Origin: Ideonella sp. A 288
GTDB taxonomy: Bacteria > Pseudomonadota > Gammaproteobacteria > Burkholderiales > Burkholderiaceae_C
Direction of reading: 5' to 3'
DNA length: 64,000 nt
Assembly (NCBI RefSeq): GCF_002198735.1
Contig: NZ_MWLO01000158.1
Span: forward strand, 1-64,000
Made by a program: the position numbers and the translations under genes
Part shown: in pieces, positions 23,513-32,522 of the stretch
How positions within the stretch are numbered: position 1 is the stretch's first letter
Layout: the number at the start of each line of letters is the position of its first letter
Notes under the pieces: generated by a model
The model's database searches: none
Told to the model about the DNA's origin: nothing
Seen by the model: the letters and a program-made list of their open reading frames with translations, nothing else

Positions 23513-26254
23513 TCATGGCCGGGCGGGCTCCCCGGTCTCGCGCCGCCCCGCCCGCAGGCCGCGCCGCCGCACCCACTTGATGCCTTCGAACCAGAGCACG
23601 CTCAGCAGGCCCAATGCGCAGGCCGCGGCAAGTTCGTGGGCCGGCAAAGGGGCGAAGCGCAGCACGCCCACGGCCCAGGGCACGTAGAGCGCGGCCAGCA
23701 ACAAGGCCAAGGCCAGGCCGATGACCACCCACAGCGTCGTGTTCGGCGTGCGCAGCGTCGCCCACAGCGAGCGCGTGGCCGAGCGGTTGGACAGGATGAG
23801 CGCCAGGTTGCCCACCACCAGCGTGGCGAACGCGAAGGCCCGGGCCTCCGCCTCGGGGATCCGCGGGCTGGCCCAGGCGAACGCGGCCAGCACCACAGCC
23901 AGCACGCCCAGGCCCTGCACCAGCGCCAGCCACAGCGTGGCGCCACCGAACAGCGGCGCGGCGGCGTCCCGCGGTGGGCGCTGCATCAGGTCGCGCTCGG
24001 CGGGCTCGTTCTCGAACGCGACCGAGCAGGCCGGGTCGATGATGAGCTCGAGCAGGGCGATGTGCATCGGGTACAGCAGGGCGGGCCAGCCGAACAGCAC
24101 CGGCAGCAGCGCCATGCCGGCAATCGGCACGTGCACCGCCAGGATGTACGACATGGCCTTGCGCAGGTTGTCGAAGATGCGGCGCCCCAGGCGCACCGCG
24201 GCCACGATGGACGCGAAGTTGTCGTCGATCAGCACCAGCGACGCCGACTCGCGGGCCACGTCGGTGCCGCGCCCGCCCATCGCCACGCCCACGTGCGCGG
24301 CGCGCAGCGCGGGGGCGTCGTTCACACCGTCGCCGGTCATCGCGACGATGTCGCCGCGGGCCTTCAGGGCCTGCACGATGCGCAGCTTCTGATCGGGTGC
24401 GATGCGCGCGCAGACGCTGACGGTGGCCATGCGCTCGCGCAGCGCGTCGTCGCCGAGCGTGGCGATCTCGTCGCCGGACAGCAACTCGACATCGCGCCCG
24501 GCCGGCGCCGCCGCGCCCGGCAGGCCGGTGAGCCCGGCCGCCCCCACCGCACCCCGCAGGCCGGTGAGCCCAGCCTGGTGCGCGATGGCGCGCGCCGTGG
24601 CCGGGTAGTCGCCGGTGATCATGACCACGCGGATGCCGGCGGCACGGCACTCGGCCACCGCGGCAGGCACTTCCGGACGCACGGGGTCCGCCAGGCCCAG
24701 CAGGCCGATGAACTCGAAGTCGAAGTCGTGCTCGGTCGCCGGCCAGTCCTGCCCGGTGAAGGTGCCGCGCGCCACCGCCAGCACGCGCAGCCCCTCGGCG
24801 GCCAGTTCGTCGACCACGCGGGCGATGTGCGCCGCCTGCGTGGGATCGAGGTGGCACAGGTCGACCACCGCCTCCGGCGCGCCCTTGGCGGCCACCGTCT
24901 GCACCCCGTCGGCCGACGACGCCCACACGTGCGACATCGCGCGCAGCGCCGGGCTGAGCGCATAGGTCTGCACCAGGCGCCAGTCGCGGTGCAGGTGCTC
25001 GGTGTCGGCCAGGAAGCGCTGGCCGAGTTCGTGGAAGGCCTTTTCCATCGGGTCGAAGGGATCGACCACGCTGGCCAGGATGGCCACTTCCACCAGCGCG
25101 TGGAAGGGTTCGGGCAACGGGCCATCGGTCAGCGAATCCAGCGCCTGGCGGTCGCCCAGGTCGGCGCCGCCCGCGGCCAGGTGCGTCACCGTCATGCGGT
25201 TGCCGGTGAGCGTGCCGGTCTTGTCGCTGCACAGCACGGTGGTGGCGCCCAGCGTCTCGATGGCGTTGATGCGCCGGGTGAGCACGCCTTCCTTCGACAG
25301 CCGGCGCGCGCCGAGGGCCGGGAACACGGTGAGCACCACCGGGTACTCCTCGGGCAGCATGGCCATCGCCAGCGCGATGCCGGCCAGCAGCGCCTGCAGC
25401 CAGTCGCCCTTGAGCAAGCCGTGCACCACCACCAGCGCCAAGCTCAGCGCCAGGGCCAGCAGGGCCAGGTTGCGCACCAGCCGGGCGGTCTGCTTCTGCA
25501 GCGGCGAGCGCTCGTTCTCCACCGTGCCCAGCGCGGTGCCGATGCGGCCGATCTCGCTGCGCGCGCCGGTGGCCGTCACGCTCGCCAGCGCATGGCCCTG
25601 AACGATCAGCGTGCCGGCGTAGACCCTCGGCAGGTCGTCGCCGCCGGGCGGCACCCGGGCCGCGTCCACCGGGCCGGCCGCGGCGGCCAGTTCGGCCGGC
25701 AGCGCCAGGCGCTTGCCGACCGGAACGGCCTCGCCCGTCAACAGCGATTCGTCGGCACGGACGCCGTCGGCCGACACCAGCAGGGCATCGGCCGGCACGC
25801 GGTCGCCTTCGCTCAGCTTCAGCAGGTCGCCGCACACCACGTCGCGCCCGGCGATGCGCTGCGGCTGGCCATCGCGGATGACCAGCGCGCGCGGGCTGGT
25901 GAGATCCCTCAGCGCCTCGATGGCACGCTCGGTCTTGCCTTCCTGGTACAGGGTGAGCGCCAGGGTGACGAGCACGAAGCCGAAGAGCGTCAGGCCCTCC
26001 TGCAGGTCGCCGAACACCAGGTACAGGGTGCCCGCGGCCAGCAGCAGCAGGAACATCGGCTCGCGGACCGTCTCGGCAGCGATCGTCAGCAGGCTGCGAT
26101 GCTGTCCGCCGGGCAGCGCATTGGGCCCGTCGGCGGCCAGGCGCCGGGCGGCCTCGGCGGCGGTCAGCCCCGACACCGCGCCGTCCGCGCCCGGCGTCAT
26201 CGCAGGGTCGGGCTGCCTGCTGCGCGCGGCGGTGCCGGCTGGGGTGGTGGCCAT
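23513..26254 (-). CDS. P-type cation-transporting ATPase (913 aa)
   Basis: Complete P-type ATPase: N-terminal cation ATPase domain (GLTAAEAARRLAADGPNALP), actuator motif LLTGEAVP, phosphorylation site SDKTGTLTGN, nucleotide domain KGAPEAV, hinge TGDGVNDAPALRAAHVG, and a C-terminal six-helix block. Transmembrane helix 4 carries PEEYPVVLTVF in place of the PEGLP of Ca pumps, a variant seen in a bacterial subgroup of unsettled ion specificity. N- and C-terminal helices give about ten spans. A Gly-rich insertion (GLTGLRG...GLTGLPG) with a 36-bp DNA duplication sits before the hinge near 24521-24571. Transcribed alone and divergent from the binding-protein gene. Substrate ion unknown. Confidence 0.9.
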   Translation of the reverse strand: MATTPAGTAARSRQPDPAMTPGADGAVSGLTAAEAARRLAADGPNALPGGQHRSLLTIAAETVREPMFLLLLAAGTLYLVFGDLQEGLTLFGFVLVTLALTLYQEGKTERAIEALRDLTSPRALVIRDGQPQRIAGRDVVCGDLLKLSEGDRVPADALLVSADGVRADESLLTGEAVPVGKRLALPAELAAAAGPVDAARVPPGGDDLPRVYAGTLIVQGHALASVTATGARSEIGRIGTALGTVENERSPLQKQTARLVRNLALLALALSLALVVVHGLLKGDWLQALLAGIALAMAMLPEEYPVVLTVFPALGARRLSKEGVLTRRINAIETLGATTVLCSDKTGTLTGNRMTVTHLAAGGADLGDRQALDSLTDGPLPEPFHALVEVAILASVVDPFDPMEKAFHELGQRFLADTEHLHRDWRLVQTYALSPALRAMSHVWASSADGVQTVAAKGAPEAVVDLCHLDPTQAAHIARVVDELAAEGLRVLAVARGTFTGQDWPATEHDFDFEFIGLLGLADPVRPEVPAAVAECRAAGIRVVMITGDYPATARAIAHQAGLTGLRGAVGAAGLTGLPGAAAPAGRDVELLSGDEIATLGDDALRERMATVSVCARIAPDQKLRIVQALKARGDIVAMTGDGVNDAPALRAAHVGVAMGGRGTDVARESASLVLIDDNFASIVAAVRLGRRIFDNLRKAMSYILAVHVPIAGMALLPVLFGWPALLYPMHIALLELIIDPACSVAFENEPAERDLMQRPPRDAAAPLFGGATLWLALVQGLGVLAVVLAAFAWASPRIPEAEARAFAFATLVVGNLALILSNRSATRSLWATLRTPNTTLWVVIGLALALLLAALYVPWAVGVLRFAPLPAHELAAACALGLLSVLWFEGIKWVRRRGLRAGRRETGEPARP

Positions 26255-26586
26255 GTCCGGGCCTGATCGGCCTGCTCCTTTCGGTCGAGCCTATGGGCAT
26301 ACGCGATGCGGGTCTGTGCGGTTGCGAACCCGTGTCTCGGTGCGTTCCGGTGCGGTGCGCCCTCGGGCATGCCGACAGCATGGCGTCTGCACACCAAGGC
26401 GGGTTGACATGCCGACCCAGCCGGAGTGCCGTTTCATTGACGTGCCGCAACGCTGCATGCGCTTGGGCCCCGGGCCACCGGCAGACCGGCGGATCAACAC
26501 CTGGATCGGCCGCCAGTTCGAGTGTTCAGTCGCAGCGGCCGGGCGCGATAATCGACACGCGTTCGGGGGCACCTGCGGAGGTGGCA
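26255..26586. promoter_or_regulatory. Divergent intergenic region (332 bp)
   Basis: Lies between the P-type ATPase start and the binding-protein start. A consensus TTGACA is at 26404-26409, but nothing convincing stands 17 bases downstream. A GATAAT at 26547-26552 is a plausible -10 for the plus-strand operon, 35 bases before its ATG. No ORF here is credible. Confidence 0.4.
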
Positions 26587-27375
26587 ATGTTTCCAGGGCA
26601 GTGGCATTTCGGGCTGTTGCTGATGGCGGCACTGGCAGCGCCCGTGGCGGCGCAATGCACCCGGGTCGTCTTCTCGGCCAACCCCGATTACCCGCCCTAC
26701 CACTGGGCCGAGGGCGACCGCATCGTCGGCGCCAGCGTCGCGCTCACCGGCCGCATCCTCGACGAGATGGGGGTGCGCTGGGAGGCCCGCTTCGTCGGGC
26801 CCTGGCCGCGCGTGCTGAAGTCCGCCGAGTACGGCGAGATCGACCTGGTCGTGAGCCTGAAACCCACTCCCGAGCGCGAGGTCTACCTCGACTTCACGCG
26901 CTCCCCGTCCTTTCCCAACCCGATGGCATTGTTCGCCGCCCGCGCCCGACCGTTGAAGTTCGACGGTCCGGACGATCTGGTGGGCAAGCGAGGCGGGCGC
27001 AGTGCCGGTGACCGCTTCGGCGACGACTTCGATCGCTTTGCGGAAACGCACCTGACGCTGGAGGACGTGGACAGCCTGGAGGTCAACTTCAACAAGCTGG
27101 CCGCCGGTCGCATCGACTATGTGGTGACCGGCCTGTACACCGGCCGCGCACACCTGATGCGGGCCGGCCAGTCCGAGCGCATCGCACCGTTGCCGCGTCT
27201 GGTCAATGAAGGCTTCATCCACCATGGCTTCTCGCGCCGCAGCCCCTGCGCGTCGCTGGTCACGGCCGTGGATGCCCGGCTCGCCGCCGCCCAGCGCAGC
27301 GGGCTGGCCGCGCGGCTGCTGGAAGAAGCCCTGCTGCAGTGGCAGCGCAGCGCCGCGAAAGGGGCCCGTCCGTGA
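26587..27375 (+). CDS. Periplasmic solute-binding protein, family 3-like (262 aa)
   Basis: Signal peptide (MFPGQWHFGLLLMAALAAPVAAQ) followed by the family 3 extracellular binding fold: NPDYPPYHWAEG at the N-terminal ligand-binding start, GASVALTGRILDEMGVRW, GEIDLVVSLKPTPEREVYLDF and DSLEVNFNKLAAGRIDYVV. Family members bind amino acids or similar small polar ligands. No permease or ATPase gene is near. Instead the gene is translationally coupled (GTGA) to a membrane diguanylate cyclase, so it is more likely a sensor subunit than a transporter part. GGAG lies upstream of the start. Confidence 0.85.
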   Translation: MFPGQWHFGLLLMAALAAPVAAQCTRVVFSANPDYPPYHWAEGDRIVGASVALTGRILDEMGVRWEARFVGPWPRVLKSAEYGEIDLVVSLKPTPEREVYLDFTRSPSFPNPMALFAARARPLKFDGPDDLVGKRGGRSAGDRFGDDFDRFAETHLTLEDVDSLEVNFNKLAAGRIDYVVTGLYTGRAHLMRAGQSERIAPLPRLVNEGFIHHGFSRRSPCASLVTAVDARLAAAQRSGLAARLLEEALLQWQRSAAKGARP

Positions 27376-29561
27376 GGCCCATCAGGCGGTCGCGCGCCGA
27401 GGGGCGCCTGGCGATCCGGCAGGCCGTGATCGTGGCGCTGATCGGCCTGGTGCTGGGCCTGGCCTTCAGCGCGCTGCAGGTCAGCCGCGACTACAAGGCC
27501 TCGGAAGAAGACGAGCGGCGCGACATCGAGCAGATGCTCGCCGTCACGCGAGAGCCCGCGGCGCAGGCCGCCTACCACCTCAATGCGCAGGCGGCCGCCG
27601 TCGTCGTGCAGGGCGCGCTGTCGTTCGCGCCGGTGCGCGAGGTGGTGCTGCGCAACGACTTCGGCGAGACGCTGGCCGACGGCCACAAGGACAAGGGGAC
27701 TGCCGATGCGGGCGCCTGGTGGACCCGCTACGTGCCCCCCAACCAGGAGTACCGCCTGCCGCTGACCTACGGCCCCACCGGCAAGCGGGTCGGCGAGTTG
27801 CTGGTCGTGACCGGCCGCGGACCGCGGGTCGAGCGCTTCCTGCAGAACGTCTGGCGCGATGTGGTCCTGTCGGTGGTGAGCAGCCTGGTCGTGGCGCTGG
27901 CGCTCGGCGTGTGGTTCTACGCGTCGCTGACGCGGCCGCTGATGGCGATCGCGCAGCGCATCCGCGATGGCTCCGCCGGGGACGAGCCCGCGGCCATCGC
28001 CGAGTTCGACCGCGCCGACGAGATCGGCGAGATCGCGGCGGCCTTCGAGCGCTACGAGCAGGAGGCCCGAGAGCGCACGCGCAACATCGAGGCCGCCGCC
28101 GCCGCGCTGGCCGCCAGCGAGTTGCGCCACCGGCGCATCGTCGAAACGGCCGGCGAAGGCGTGTGGCAGGTCGACCAGCAGGGCACGACGACACTGGCCA
28201 ACGAGGCCATGGCGCAGATGCTGGGCACCACCGCGGCGGCGCTGCACGGCCGCTCGATGTTCGACTTCATGGACGAGGACGGCCGGCGCACCGCCACCGA
28301 GCTGTTCTTCGGCCTGCGCAGCGGCGGCAGCGTGCGACACGAGTTCCGCTTCGTGCGCACCGACGGCAGCGAGCTGTGGGCCGAGGTTTCGACCTGCCTG
28401 ATCACCGAGCCCGACGGGCGCCACGCCGGCGCGCTGGCGATGGTCACCAACGCCACCGAACGCCGGCGGCGCGACGACGAACTGCGCGCATCCAACGCCC
28501 AGCTGCGGGCGATGGTCGGCGACCTCGAGCGGCACAAGCAGGACATGGCGCAGATCTCCGAGCTGAACGAGCTGCTGCAATCGGCGCGCACCGAGGCCGA
28601 GGCCTTCGAGGTGATCCGCGCCGTGGGGTCGCGGCTGTTCGCCGGCGGCTCTGGCGCGCTGTCGATGGTCGGCCGCGGCGACGCGAACGAGATGACGCGG
28701 GTCGGCGAGTGGGGCACACCCACCATGTTGCCACCCCGCTGCGAGCGCGAATCCTGCTGGGCGATCCGGCGTGGCGGCCCGCACCTGCAGTCGCCAGGGC
28801 ACGGCCTGCACTGCGCCCACGACAGCGTCGGGGAAATCGGCCGGCTGCTGTGCACGCCGCTGTACGTCGAAGGCCAGTTGCTGGGCGTGCTGCAGGTGGC
28901 CGACGACGTGGCGGCCGGGAACGAACCGCTCGACGATGCGCTGCGGCGGCGGGCCGAGCTCTTCGGCGAGGTGATCAAGCTGGGCCTGTCGAACCTGCGG
29001 CTTCGCGACAGCCTGCGCGAGCAGGCCCTGCACGACGCGCTCACCGGATTGCCGAACCGGCGCCTGTTCGACGAGGCGTTGCCGCGCGAGCTGGCGCGCT
29101 GCACCCGCTCGGGGCAAGCGCTGACCTTGGCGGTCGTCGACATCGACCACTTCAAGCACTTCAACGACACCTACGGGCACGACATGGGCGACCGCGTGCT
29201 GCGTGCGGTGGCGTCGACGCTGATGCGCAGCATCCGCTCGGGCGACCTGGCCTGCCGCTATGGCGGCGATGAGTTCCTGTGCCTGCTCGTCGGCACCACG
29301 GCCGCCGAGGCGCAGGCGCGCTTTTCAGAGCTGCTGGCCCAGGGCCGCGTGGGTGACGGCCTGGGGGGCGATGCGATGCCGGAGCCGGTGACCTTCACCA
29401 TCGGCCTGGCCAGTGCCCCCGAATCCGGCACCGAGGCCAAGGCCTTGCTGCGCGCGGCCGATGCCGCGCTGTACGCGGCGAAGGCGCGCGGGCGCCACTG
29501 CATCGAGGTGGCTGCATCGCAGCGCCCCGACGTCAAGCCGGCCCCGGCCACCGTGACGTGA
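27372..29561 (+). CDS. Membrane PAS-GAF-GGDEF diguanylate cyclase (729 aa)
   Basis: GTG start at 27372 inside the previous stop (GTGA). Two transmembrane helices (about residues 18-36 and 162-185) flank a periplasmic sensor domain. A HAMP-like segment, a PAS domain (RIVETAGEGVWQVDQQG ... ELWAEVSTCL), a GAF-like domain with the Cys/His pattern CERESCWAIRRG ... HCAHD, and a GGDEF domain follow. The active-site sequence is RYGGDEF and an inhibitory I-site RSGD sits five residues before it, so cyclic-di-GMP synthesis with product inhibition is expected. There is no EAL domain. The coupled binding protein probably presents a ligand to the periplasmic domain (inference). Confidence 0.92.
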   Translation: MRPIRRSRAEGRLAIRQAVIVALIGLVLGLAFSALQVSRDYKASEEDERRDIEQMLAVTREPAAQAAYHLNAQAAAVVVQGALSFAPVREVVLRNDFGETLADGHKDKGTADAGAWWTRYVPPNQEYRLPLTYGPTGKRVGELLVVTGRGPRVERFLQNVWRDVVLSVVSSLVVALALGVWFYASLTRPLMAIAQRIRDGSAGDEPAAIAEFDRADEIGEIAAAFERYEQEARERTRNIEAAAAALAASELRHRRIVETAGEGVWQVDQQGTTTLANEAMAQMLGTTAAALHGRSMFDFMDEDGRRTATELFFGLRSGGSVRHEFRFVRTDGSELWAEVSTCLITEPDGRHAGALAMVTNATERRRRDDELRASNAQLRAMVGDLERHKQDMAQISELNELLQSARTEAEAFEVIRAVGSRLFAGGSGALSMVGRGDANEMTRVGEWGTPTMLPPRCERESCWAIRRGGPHLQSPGHGLHCAHDSVGEIGRLLCTPLYVEGQLLGVLQVADDVAAGNEPLDDALRRRAELFGEVIKLGLSNLRLRDSLREQALHDALTGLPNRRLFDEALPRELARCTRSGQALTLAVVDIDHFKHFNDTYGHDMGDRVLRAVASTLMRSIRSGDLACRYGGDEFLCLLVGTTAAEAQARFSELLAQGRVGDGLGGDAMPEPVTFTIGLASAPESGTEAKALLRAADAALYAAKARGRHCIEVAASQRPDVKPAPATVT

Positions 29562-29582
29562 CGCCGGATCGCGTCACGTCAC
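29553..29582. terminator. 11-bp inverted repeat spanning a stop codon
   Basis: GTGACGTGACG and CGTCACGTCAC form a perfect 11-bp stem with an eight-base loop. The left arm contains the diguanylate cyclase stop codon (29559-29561), and the right arm ends four bases before the convergent collagen-like gene's stop. A bidirectional terminator is likely, although U-tracts are absent. Confidence 0.6.
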
Positions 29583-29586
29583 CCCG

Positions 29587-31368
29587 TCACTGCACCGCGA
29601 GCGTGTCCGGCAGGATCTCGACCCGCTCGACCACGGCAGAGGTGCCGGCAGTGGCGGAGAGCGTGGGCAGCACGTAGCGCACGGGGAAGGCCGCGCCGTA
29701 CACGAAGGTGCGCGCCAGGTTGCCGGTGACGGTGTTCAGGTAGTTCACCGTGACGTCCCGCAGCGACGGTCGGCCGGCGATCAGGTCGCCGAACCAGCCG
29801 GCAAACTGCGGCCGCGCGGTGCCGCTGACGCCATCGAAGCGGCAATCGGTGCGGATCGTCTCGCGCGGAAGATCGTCGATGCGCGCTTCCCAGTGGACGA
29901 TGCGGCAGTCGCCCAGGTCGTAGCCGTGCACCTCGGCCGTGAGGGCGGCATTCAGCAGACGGATCGAGATGTTGCGGCGGTTGCCCGGCGCGGCCGGGTT
30001 CAGCAGCGTGTCGCGGTACCAGGTGTAGGCCTCGGAGCGTCCGGTGGTGCCGCCGAGCCGCGCGGTGACGGTGGACAGCACCCGCGACGGCGCACCGGGC
30101 CTGAAATGCTGGCCGCTCGCGTCGGGCACGCGCGGGATGTGGACATGGCCCAGCACGGCGACGTCGATGCGGGAACTGAAGAAGGCGGCGCCGCCGATGT
30201 CGATGCGGAAGTTGCTTTGCGTCAGGATCCGCCGGCCGTCGCGGGGCGAGCCCTGCAGCACCAGCACATCGGGCCGGAAACGCCCATCGACCACGGTTTC
30301 GCCGCTGCCCCAACTCTGGGACCATGAGCTCTGCTCATCCACCCCCGCTGTCGCGCCGAAGGCCACCTGCAGCGACATCGGGCCCGTGGGCGTGGGCGTG
30401 GGCAGCGCGAAGGGGTCGTTCGAGCAGGCCCAGGCCGTGCCGGTCCAGGTGGCCGTCTGGCCCTCGAAGCAGCCCAGGTCGGCCAGCGACCCTGCTGGCC
30501 CCTGGGGCCCGACCGCACCGGCGGCGCCGGTGGCCCCCGTGGCGCCGGGCGCGCCCGGCAGGCCCTGCGGGCCGGGGTCGCCCTTGGGCCCCGGGAGGCC
30601 CGAGAGGCCCGGCACACCCTGCGGCCCCGGATCGCCCTTGGCACCGGGCAGGCCCTGGGCACCGGGCAACCCCTGGGCGCCGGGCAACCCCTGGGCGCCG
30701 GCGACACCCGGCAGGCCCTGCGGGCCGGGATCGCCCTTGGGCCCGGGCAAGCCCTGCGCACCGGTGGCACCGGGCTCGCCCTGCAGGCCAGGTTCACCGC
30801 GGGGGCCGGCCAGCGCCACGTCGATGGCGGCGGGGTGGCTGGTGGCGACGTTTTCCTTGCTGTCGAAGAACACCGACACGCCGGGCCGCGCCAGCAGCGC
30901 CAGGCCCTGGGCGGGCGCCCCGCCGGACAGCCAGAGCCGCACGGTCTGGGTCACGTCGAGCATCACCCAGCGGCCTGCGGTCTGCACGTCGAGGCTGCCG
31001 ACGAGCCCGCCGGTGCCGGGCTGTACCAACTCGGTGACGGTGGTCTCGCCCCAGGCGGAGTGCACGTGGTACAGGTCCACCGCCCCCGGCGTGCCCACCC
31101 GGTTGACCCACAGGCGCAGCGTGGCGCGGGCCACCTGCTCGGGCGCCAAGCCGGCCGGCAGTGCCGTCAGGTCGAAGCGCAGGAAGCCCCGGTTGCCGGG
31201 CAGCGTGGTCGTCGCGACGTTCACGGTGGGCAGCACGCCGCCGTTCACCGCCGGCTGTGCGGCCGTGGTGTGGGCATCGGCCGCCACCGGCAGTTCGAGT
31301 GCGTGGGCCGTCGAGGCCAGCGCCAGCGCGGCGGCCAGCAGGGTCGGTCGCAAGGCAAGGTGATGCAT
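29587..31368 (-). CDS. Secreted bacterial collagen-like protein with DNRLRE domain (593 aa)
   Basis: Signal peptide (residues 1-23), then a DNRLRE-type domain (residues about 25-185: [42 protein letters not shown]). Next come 35 uninterrupted Gly-X-Y triplets (residues 188-292) rich in GLP, GDP and GPK, and a Cys pair region ([16 protein letters not shown]). The C-terminal globular domain of about 280 residues contains [11 protein letters not shown]-like and [16 protein letters not shown] phrases typical of Hcp1-like or type VI tube-like folds (tentative). The triplet run should form a trimeric triple helix, making this an elongated cell-surface or secreted protein. The repetitive DNA has nearly identical units. 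Stands alone between a terminator and the PEP-CTERM gene. Confidence 0.87.
   Translation of the reverse strand: MHHLALRPTLLAAALALASTAHALELPVAADAHTTAAQPAVNGGVLPTVNVATTTLPGNRGFLRFDLTALPAGLAPEQVARATLRLWVNRVGTPGAVDLYHVHSAWGETTVTELVQPGTGGLVGSLDVQTAGRWVMLDVTQTVRLWLSGGAPAQGLALLARPGVSVFFDSKENVATSHPAAIDVALAGPRGEPGLQGEPGATGAQGLPGPKGDPGPQGLPGVAGAQGLPGAQGLPGAQGLPGAKGDPGPQGVPGLSGLPGPKGDPGPQGLPGAPGATGATGAAGAVGPQGPAGSLADLGCFEGQTATWTGTAWACSNDPFALPTPTPTGPMSLQVAFGATAGVDEQSSWSQSWGSGETVVDGRFRPDVLVLQGSPRDGRRILTQSNFRIDIGGAAFFSSRIDVAVLGHVHIPRVPDASGQHFRPGAPSRVLSTVTARLGGTTGRSEAYTWYRDTLLNPAAPGNRRNISIRLLNAALTAEVHGYDLGDCRIVHWEARIDDLPRETIRTDCRFDGVSGTARPQFAGWFGDLIAGRPSLRDVTVNYLNTVTGNLARTFVYGAAFPVRYVLPTLSATAGTSAVVERVEILPDTLAVQ
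30493..30807 (-). repeat. Collagen-type Gly-X-Y coding repeat, 35 triplets
   Basis: 315 bp encoding 35 consecutive Gly-X-Y triplets. Internal units [19 protein letters not shown] and two copies of [10 protein letters not shown] show recent slippage or duplication, so repeat number probably varies between strains. Confidence 0.9.
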
Positions 31369-31395
31369 GGGGAGGCTCCTGTAGGGGTTGGCAGT

Positions 31396-32085
31396 TCAGC
31401 GGCGGCGGCGGGCGCGGACGGCGAGCCCGGCCAGGCCCAAGAGTGCGAGCGCCAGCGCACCGGGCTCGGGCACCGCGTTCGGCAGGCTCAGGTCGAGCGC
31501 CCAGAAGTCGGTGCGCGCGTGGCCAGCCAGGTCGTAGAACTGGCCACCCGGTACCCCCACCGAGCTGCCGCTGAAGCTGGCGTCGCCGGTGCGCAGGAAA
31601 CCGTCGGAAAGGAACGCACCGAGCGGCAGGTTGTCGCTCTGGGTGAGCACCAGTGTGTAGTCACCCGCGCTCAACGCCAGCGTGAGCAGCGCGTCCCAGG
31701 CATTGCCGCTCAGCGGATCGGTGGCCACGGTGCCGGAAACGTCGTCGTTGTTCAGCGCGATCAAGGCACCGCTGCCGTCGAACAGGGACAGCACCGTATC
31801 GAAGCCGCCCGCAGCGATGGTGTCGCCGGCGCCGTTGACGCCGCCGGCGTAGCCCCAACTGCGCGCGCCGACCGGCCCGTCGTGCGCCAGCGAGAAGGGG
31901 ATCATCACGATGTCATCGTCGCCGACGAAGTGGCCGCTGTAAGACTGCACCGCGGCCAGTGCGGGGCCGGCGGCCAGCGCCAGGCACAGCGCAGCCGTCC
32001 GCCAGGCGCAGGCCAGCACCGTGGGCCAGGGGCCAGGCCGTCCGGCGCACCGGTGCGGCGGTGTCGGATTCGAAGCAACGGTCAT
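31396..32085 (-). CDS. PEP-CTERM sorted exported protein, DVUA0089-like (229 aa)
   Basis: The start at 32085 has GGAGACC upstream. A signal peptide ends at AALA near residue 45. The mature domain (SYSGHFVGDDDIVMIPFSL, DTVLSLFDGSGALIALNND, AGDYTLVLTQSDN) matches the DVUA0089-like family. The C-terminus is the PEP-CTERM tripartite signal: VPEPG, a hydrophobic span (ALALALLGLAGLAV) and a basic tail RARRRR. Such proteins are cut by exosortase and linked to exopolysaccharide or floc production. The exosortase itself is not in this window. A sigma-54-like sequence upstream fits the PrsK/PrsR control known for PEP-CTERM genes. Confidence 0.9.
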   Translation of the reverse strand: MTVASNPTPPHRCAGRPGPWPTVLACAWRTAALCLALAAGPALAAVQSYSGHFVGDDDIVMIPFSLAHDGPVGARSWGYAGGVNGAGDTIAAGGFDTVLSLFDGSGALIALNNDDVSGTVATDPLSGNAWDALLTLALSAGDYTLVLTQSDNLPLGAFLSDGFLRTGDASFSGSSVGVPGGQFYDLAGHARTDFWALDLSLPNAVPEPGALALALLGLAGLAVRARRRR

Positions 32086-32522
32086 CAATCGGTCTCCATG
32101 CAGTCGAGAATTCCCGGCAAGCTCGCCGGCCAAGGGCGCTGCCATGCGAGATTCGTACCATCTGGCCGATTGCATTGCATCGACGCGGACTTGGGTGCGC
32201 CCACGCATTGCGCAAAGTGCGCTGCTGTAAAGGCCGCCGACAGAGCCGCGGCCGGGGCAATCTGTCACCGGCGCCCGAGGGCGCTGCGCGCGACAGAGGC
32301 TGCTCGGCACAGCGCCCGCCCAGGCCATGGCGTCCGCCGGTGACACGCGGTAGCACGGCCGCCCGGACGGCGGCCAGGAGCCGGCCGGTGGACGAAAGAG
32401 CAGCCGACAAGTGGACGCTCATTTCATGCGATGCTCATGTCGATCGACGTGACGCCCATCACACCGCCACGGGCAGGCCGTCACCACAATGGGCCACGAG
32501 TCCAACGCAAGAAACCCATCCC
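32086..32522. promoter_or_regulatory. Divergent intergenic region (437 bp)
   Basis: Separates the PEP-CTERM gene from the BNR-repeat lipoprotein gene. It contains a sigma-54-like sequence for the minus strand (listed separately) and no credible ORF. Only a weak AAGAAA precedes the plus-strand start. Confidence 0.5.
32130..32144 (-). promoter_or_regulatory. Possible sigma-54 promoter for PEP-CTERM gene
   Basis: On the minus strand the bases read TGGCAGCGCCCTTGG, against the consensus TGGCACG-N4-TTGC. The -24 GG and the TTG of the -12 box have correct spacing, but the final C of the -12 GC is replaced by G. Transcription would start near 32118, giving a leader of about 33 bases. Confidence 0.3.

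Noticed and set aside
23408-26266. 952-codon plus-strand frame opposite the P-type ATPase
   Set aside because: His/Gln/Arg-rich shadow; the minus-strand frame has all P-type ATPase motifs.
26404-26432. TTGACA-based sigma-70 promoter
   Set aside because: A perfect -35 but no acceptable -10 at 16-18 bp spacing.
30493-30807. CRISPR-like repeat array
   Set aside because: The periodicity is 9 bp and encodes Gly-X-Y triplets in frame; there are no spacers or direct repeats of CRISPR type.
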